Shown here: positions 6,072 to 8,749 of the stretch, piece by piece
Numbering within the stretch: position 1 is the stretch's first letter
Layout of the letters: every line of letters starts with the position of its first letter
Assembly: GCA_946479255.1 (NCBI GenBank)
Contig: CAMLFK010000215.1
Span: 1-8,749, forward strand
Length of the DNA stretch: 8,749 nucleotides
Direction: 5' to 3'
From: an uncultured Oxalobacteraceae bacterium
GTDB taxonomy: Bacteria > Pseudomonadota > Gammaproteobacteria > Burkholderiales > Burkholderiaceae
Notes under the pieces: generated by a model
The model's input: only the letters and a program-made list of their open reading frames with translations
Database searches by the model: none
What the model was told of the DNA's origin: nothing
Translations under genes and position numbers: made by a program

Positions 6072-8396
6072 ATGGATGGGCAACTAGCCGGCACTGTCAT
6101 GACTTCGCCGCCCGCAGCCGGTCCGATCTGGCCGGCCGCCATGCTGGCGCAAGCGGCCACGCCCGACCCGATCGCGCGCGCCGGTCATTTTGGACGCTGG
6201 TGGTTCGACCGCGCCAGCGGCTCGCTGCTGCTCTCGACCGAAGCGGCAGCCTTGCTGGGCGAGCGGCGCCAGGTGCACGGCCGCATGGAGGCGGGCTTTT
6301 CCGCCGCCCTGCCGGACGACCTGCATGCGCTGTCCGCCGCCCTGGCGCCCCAGCGCGACGGGCTCGGCGCCGAGTGCGAATTCCGCATGCTCAGCCGTGA
6401 AGAAGGCTTGCGCTGGCTGCGCCTTGCGGCCTTGCCGGACCCGCCGCATTGTGCCGGCGCGGAAGGCCTGGCCACCGGCATCGTCTCCGACATCACCGCC
6501 GTCAAGCACGCCGCCATGCGCGAGGAATTCAGTTTCGAATCGACCCAGCTGATGATCGGCACCCACACGCTGGACGAGGCGGTCAGCAAGATGATCGAAC
6601 TGGTCTGCGCCGACCTGGGCTGGGACTGCGGCATGTATTGGTCAATGGAGCAGAGTGGCCCTGACGCCGGCCGGCTGGTGTGCTCGCACTTCTGGAGCGG
6701 AGGTCCGCGTCCGGTGCCCGACGCCGCCCACGGCCAGCGCCTGTCGATCGGCGCGCGCGAAGGCGTGGTCGGCGGCGTATGGAGTTCGGGCCAGGCGCGC
6801 TGGATCGAGGATGTCACCAGCGACCCCGAGTTCCTGTTCCCGCGCTATGCGCGCCAGTCCGGCATCCATTCCGGCTATGCCTTCCCGGTTGCCTACGACA
6901 GCGAGGACGGGCGCCGCCACCGCCCCGGCGTACTGATCTTCTTCAGCTGCCTGGCGCGCCAGCGCACCGCCCAGCTGCCCAAGCTCTCGGCCGCGATCGG
7001 CGCGCTGATCGCCCAGACCGCGCAGCGCATGGCGCAGCAGGAGAGCATCCGCGAGCTGGCCCAGGTCGATTGCCTGTCCGGCCTGGCCAACCGCCGCCAC
7101 TTCCATCATCTGCTCGATGACGCCTGCCAGCGCGCCGCCCAGCACGGTGCCGCCATCGCCGTGCTGTACATCGACCTGGACCGCTTCAAGCCGATCAACG
7201 ATGGCCTCGGCCACGCCGCCGGCGACGCGGTGCTGCGCCAGTTCTCGCAGCGCCTGCTGGCACTCACGCCCATCGGCGGACAGTGCGGCCGGGTCGGCGG
7301 CGACGAGTTCGCCCTGTTCGTCTGCCTGGACGAGGGCGCCGGCCAGCCGTGGACCCGCCAGCGCCTGCAGGCGCTGGCCGAACAGGTCCTCGACGCCGCG
7401 CGCACGCGCTTCCTGGTCAATGGGCGCGAACTGGTGATCGCCGCCAGCGTCGGCATCAGCGTGTTTCCGGATAACGGCCGCCTCGGCGCCGACCTGCTGC
7501 GCAATGCCGACAGCGCCATGTACCGGGTCAAACGCAGCGGGCGCAATGGCGTGGGCTTCTTTTCCCAGGATGGCGCCGGGGCGCAAGCGGCCGACCACGC
7601 AGCCTTGCTGCAGCAGTTGACGGTGGAAGCCGAACTGCTGCACGCGCTGGCCGGCGGCCAACTGTTCGTCGAGTACCAGCCGGTGTTCGATACCGCGCGC
7701 GGCAAGGTGCGCGCGGTCGAGGCACTGGTGCGCTGGCGCCGCCCCAATGGCGAGATCGTGCGTCCCGACGTATTTATTCCGATCGCCGAGCAGAGCCACC
7801 TGATCGTCGAGATCGGCCGCTGGGTCACGCGCCAGGCTTGCATGGACCTGGCGGCGATGCAGCGCTCCGGCCTGCCCGGGCTGCAAATGAACGTCAATAT
7901 GTCGGCCCTCGAATTCCTCAATGCGAACCTGCCGATGGAGCTGGGGGCGATTGCCGGCGCCGCCGGCGTCGACCCGCACCATGTGTGCCTGGAACTCACC
8001 GAAGGCATGATGATGAACCACGCCGAACAGGTGATCCCGGTGATGCGCGCGCTGCGCCTGCGCGGCTTCAAGATCAGCGTGGACGACTTCGGCATGGGCT
8101 ACTCGTCTTTGTCGCGCCTGAAGGACTTGCCGATTTCCTCGCTCAAGATCGACCGCTCCTTCGTGCACGGCCTGCCGAGCGATCACCAGGACCGCGCCAT
8201 CGTCCAGACCATCGTCGACATCGGCCGCAATATGGACCTGGACGTGATCGCCGAAGGCGTCGAGACCGAAGGCCAGCTGCTGCACCTGCGCCGGCTCGGC
8301 TGCAGCCTGGTGCAAGGCTACCTGACCGGCCGCCCGATGCCCCTGTCCGCGCTGGTCGAACTGCACGGTACGCCAACACCCCTTACATATTCCTAG
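6072..8396 (+). CDS. PAS-GAF-GGDEF-EAL cyclic-di-GMP signalling protein
   Basis: This 774-residue soluble protein makes and/or degrades cyclic-di-GMP. Domains: PAS-like (about 39-143, ending in a TGIVSDITAVKHA motif), GAF (about 155-320), GGDEF (about 330-500) and EAL (about 520-770). The GGDEF domain has D368 and D370 in YIDLDRFKPIND and an intact GGDEF at 409-413, so diguanylate cyclase activity is possible. The RxxD product-inhibition site is replaced by P400-I-G-G403. The EAL domain keeps E550-A-L552, N609-M-S611, E641-L-T-E644, D671-D672-F-G, K692, E728 and Q748, the usual Mg2+/catalytic set, so phosphodiesterase activity is likely. There is no membrane segment or signal peptide, so the ligand for PAS/GAF would be cytoplasmic. 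The start was chosen from the GGGAGA site. The gene that follows begins 21 bp after its stop, suggesting co-transcription. Net direction of activity cannot be read from sequence. Confidence 0.93.
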   Translation: MDGQLAGTVMTSPPAAGPIWPAAMLAQAATPDPIARAGHFGRWWFDRASGSLLLSTEAAALLGERRQVHGRMEAGFSAALPDDLHALSAALAPQRDGLGAECEFRMLSREEGLRWLRLAALPDPPHCAGAEGLATGIVSDITAVKHAAMREEFSFESTQLMIGTHTLDEAVSKMIELVCADLGWDCGMYWSMEQSGPDAGRLVCSHFWSGGPRPVPDAAHGQRLSIGAREGVVGGVWSSGQARWIEDVTSDPEFLFPRYARQSGIHSGYAFPVAYDSEDGRRHRPGVLIFFSCLARQRTAQLPKLSAAIGALIAQTAQRMAQQESIRELAQVDCLSGLANRRHFHHLLDDACQRAAQHGAAIAVLYIDLDRFKPINDGLGHAAGDAVLRQFSQRLLALTPIGGQCGRVGGDEFALFVCLDEGAGQPWTRQRLQALAEQVLDAARTRFLVNGRELVIAASVGISVFPDNGRLGADLLRNADSAMYRVKRSGRNGVGFFSQDGAGAQAADHAALLQQLTVEAELLHALAGGQLFVEYQPVFDTARGKVRAVEALVRWRRPNGEIVRPDVFIPIAEQSHLIVEIGRWVTRQACMDLAAMQRSGLPGLQMNVNMSALEFLNANLPMELGAIAGAAGVDPHHVCLELTEGMMMNHAEQVIPVMRALRLRGFKISVDDFGMGYSSLSRLKDLPISSLKIDRSFVHGLPSDHQDRAIVQTIVDIGRNMDLDVIAEGVETEGQLLHLRRLGCSLVQGYLTGRPMPLSALVELHGTPTPLTYS

Positions 8397-8417
8397 TTTC
8401 ATTATCAGGACAAGAGC

Positions 8418-8749
8418 ATGCAGACCAGCCGCACCCTCGCCGCGAGCACTTCCGATACCTTCCTTCCCTTCATGCGCGACGTCGCCCGCTGCGAGCAGTC
8501 GCTGGGCGAACTGAACGTCATGTGGCGCATGATCGAATCGTCGGCGCGCATGAACTGCCCGAGCGAAGCGGCGCCGATCCTGCCGACCATCACCGCCACG
8601 CGCGACGGCTTCAAGGCGCTCGAGCGCGAACTGGTCGACAGCCTGGTGCGCGAAAAGGTCATGACGGTCGAGGCGGGCATCGCCACCAAAGCCAGGTACG
8701 TGATCGACATCGTGGTGCGCAATCTGTACGAGCGAACCGCCGACGTGGG
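8418..8749 (+). CDS. Partial gene, 5' end only; possible cache/chemosensory protein
   Basis: An open frame begins at ATG 8418, with AGGA (8407-8410) seven bases upstream, and runs without a stop to the window end (110 complete codons). The protein starts MQTSRTLAASTSDTF and continues with helix-rich, non-membrane sequence, including RCEQSLGELNVMWRMIESS (residues 24-42), MNCPSEA (45-51), and TKARYVIDIVVRNLYERTADVG at the truncated end. The last segment resembles, from memory, the N-terminal region of cache-domain proteins with CheW-like ends found in Oxalobacteraceae. I cannot confirm this without the rest of the gene. The 21-bp gap from the c-di-GMP gene suggests an operon. That it is coding is well supported by the codon pattern, the ribosome binding site and the uninterrupted frame; its function is uncertain. 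Confidence 0.7.
   Translation, partial: MQTSRTLAASTSDTFLPFMRDVARCEQSLGELNVMWRMIESSARMNCPSEAAPILPTITATRDGFKALERELVDSLVREKVMTVEAGIATKARYVIDIVVRNLYERTADV

Noticed and set aside
6642..8402. A long open frame (586 codons) antisense to the GGDEF-EAL gene
   Set aside because: It is also a shadow: the composition is atypical and there is no domain or ribosome binding site, whereas the sense strand encodes intact catalytic domains.

Overview
This GC-rich window looks like the chromosome of a betaproteobacterium, most likely Oxalobacteraceae (Massilia/Duganella/Janthinobacterium group). That placement is an inference from the style of the proteins, the codon use and the type of intergenic repeat; no rRNA or other direct marker is present. 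I see no tRNA, rRNA, CRISPR array, transposase gene or phage gene.

Layout: (1) 4-504, minus strand: a small HHE hemerythrin-like protein with a full set of candidate iron ligands. (2) 505-762: a divergent intergenic region with both ribosome binding sites and a weak promoter candidate. (3) 763-3354, plus strand: a complete bifunctional class A penicillin-binding protein (GT51 transglycosylase plus transpeptidase) with an acidic, proline-rich C-terminal tail. (4) 3355-3808: a 454-bp gap between convergent genes, with no credible gene. It holds three copies of a 36-bp repeat (two direct, one inverted) that delimit a 133-bp MITE-like unit, a second diverged and incomplete copy of the same unit, and an 18-bp perfect palindrome. 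(5) 3809-5017, minus strand: a DUF457/YdjM-type membrane metal-dependent hydrolase with a long extra C-terminal domain. (6) 5018-5166: a divergent intergenic region with a short inverted repeat. (7) 5167-5823, plus strand: a small dienelactone-hydrolase-like alpha/beta hydrolase. (8) 5824-6071: a leader that is noticeably AT-richer than its surroundings. (9) 6072-8396, plus strand: a soluble PAS-GAF-GGDEF-EAL protein for cyclic-di-GMP turnover. Both catalytic domains keep their signature residues, but the GGDEF inhibitory site is absent. (10) 8418 to the window end, plus strand: the 5' part of a further gene, only 21 bp after the previous stop and probably co-transcribed, possibly a cache/chemosensory protein.

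Most genes appear to be independent housekeeping or envelope functions: peptidoglycan synthesis, a membrane hydrolase, a soluble hydrolase and an oxygen/iron-binding protein. The only likely functional pair is the c-di-GMP enzyme with the partial gene after it. The least ordinary part of the window is the repeat cluster at 3455-3774. I did not find convincing evidence of a new multi-gene system.
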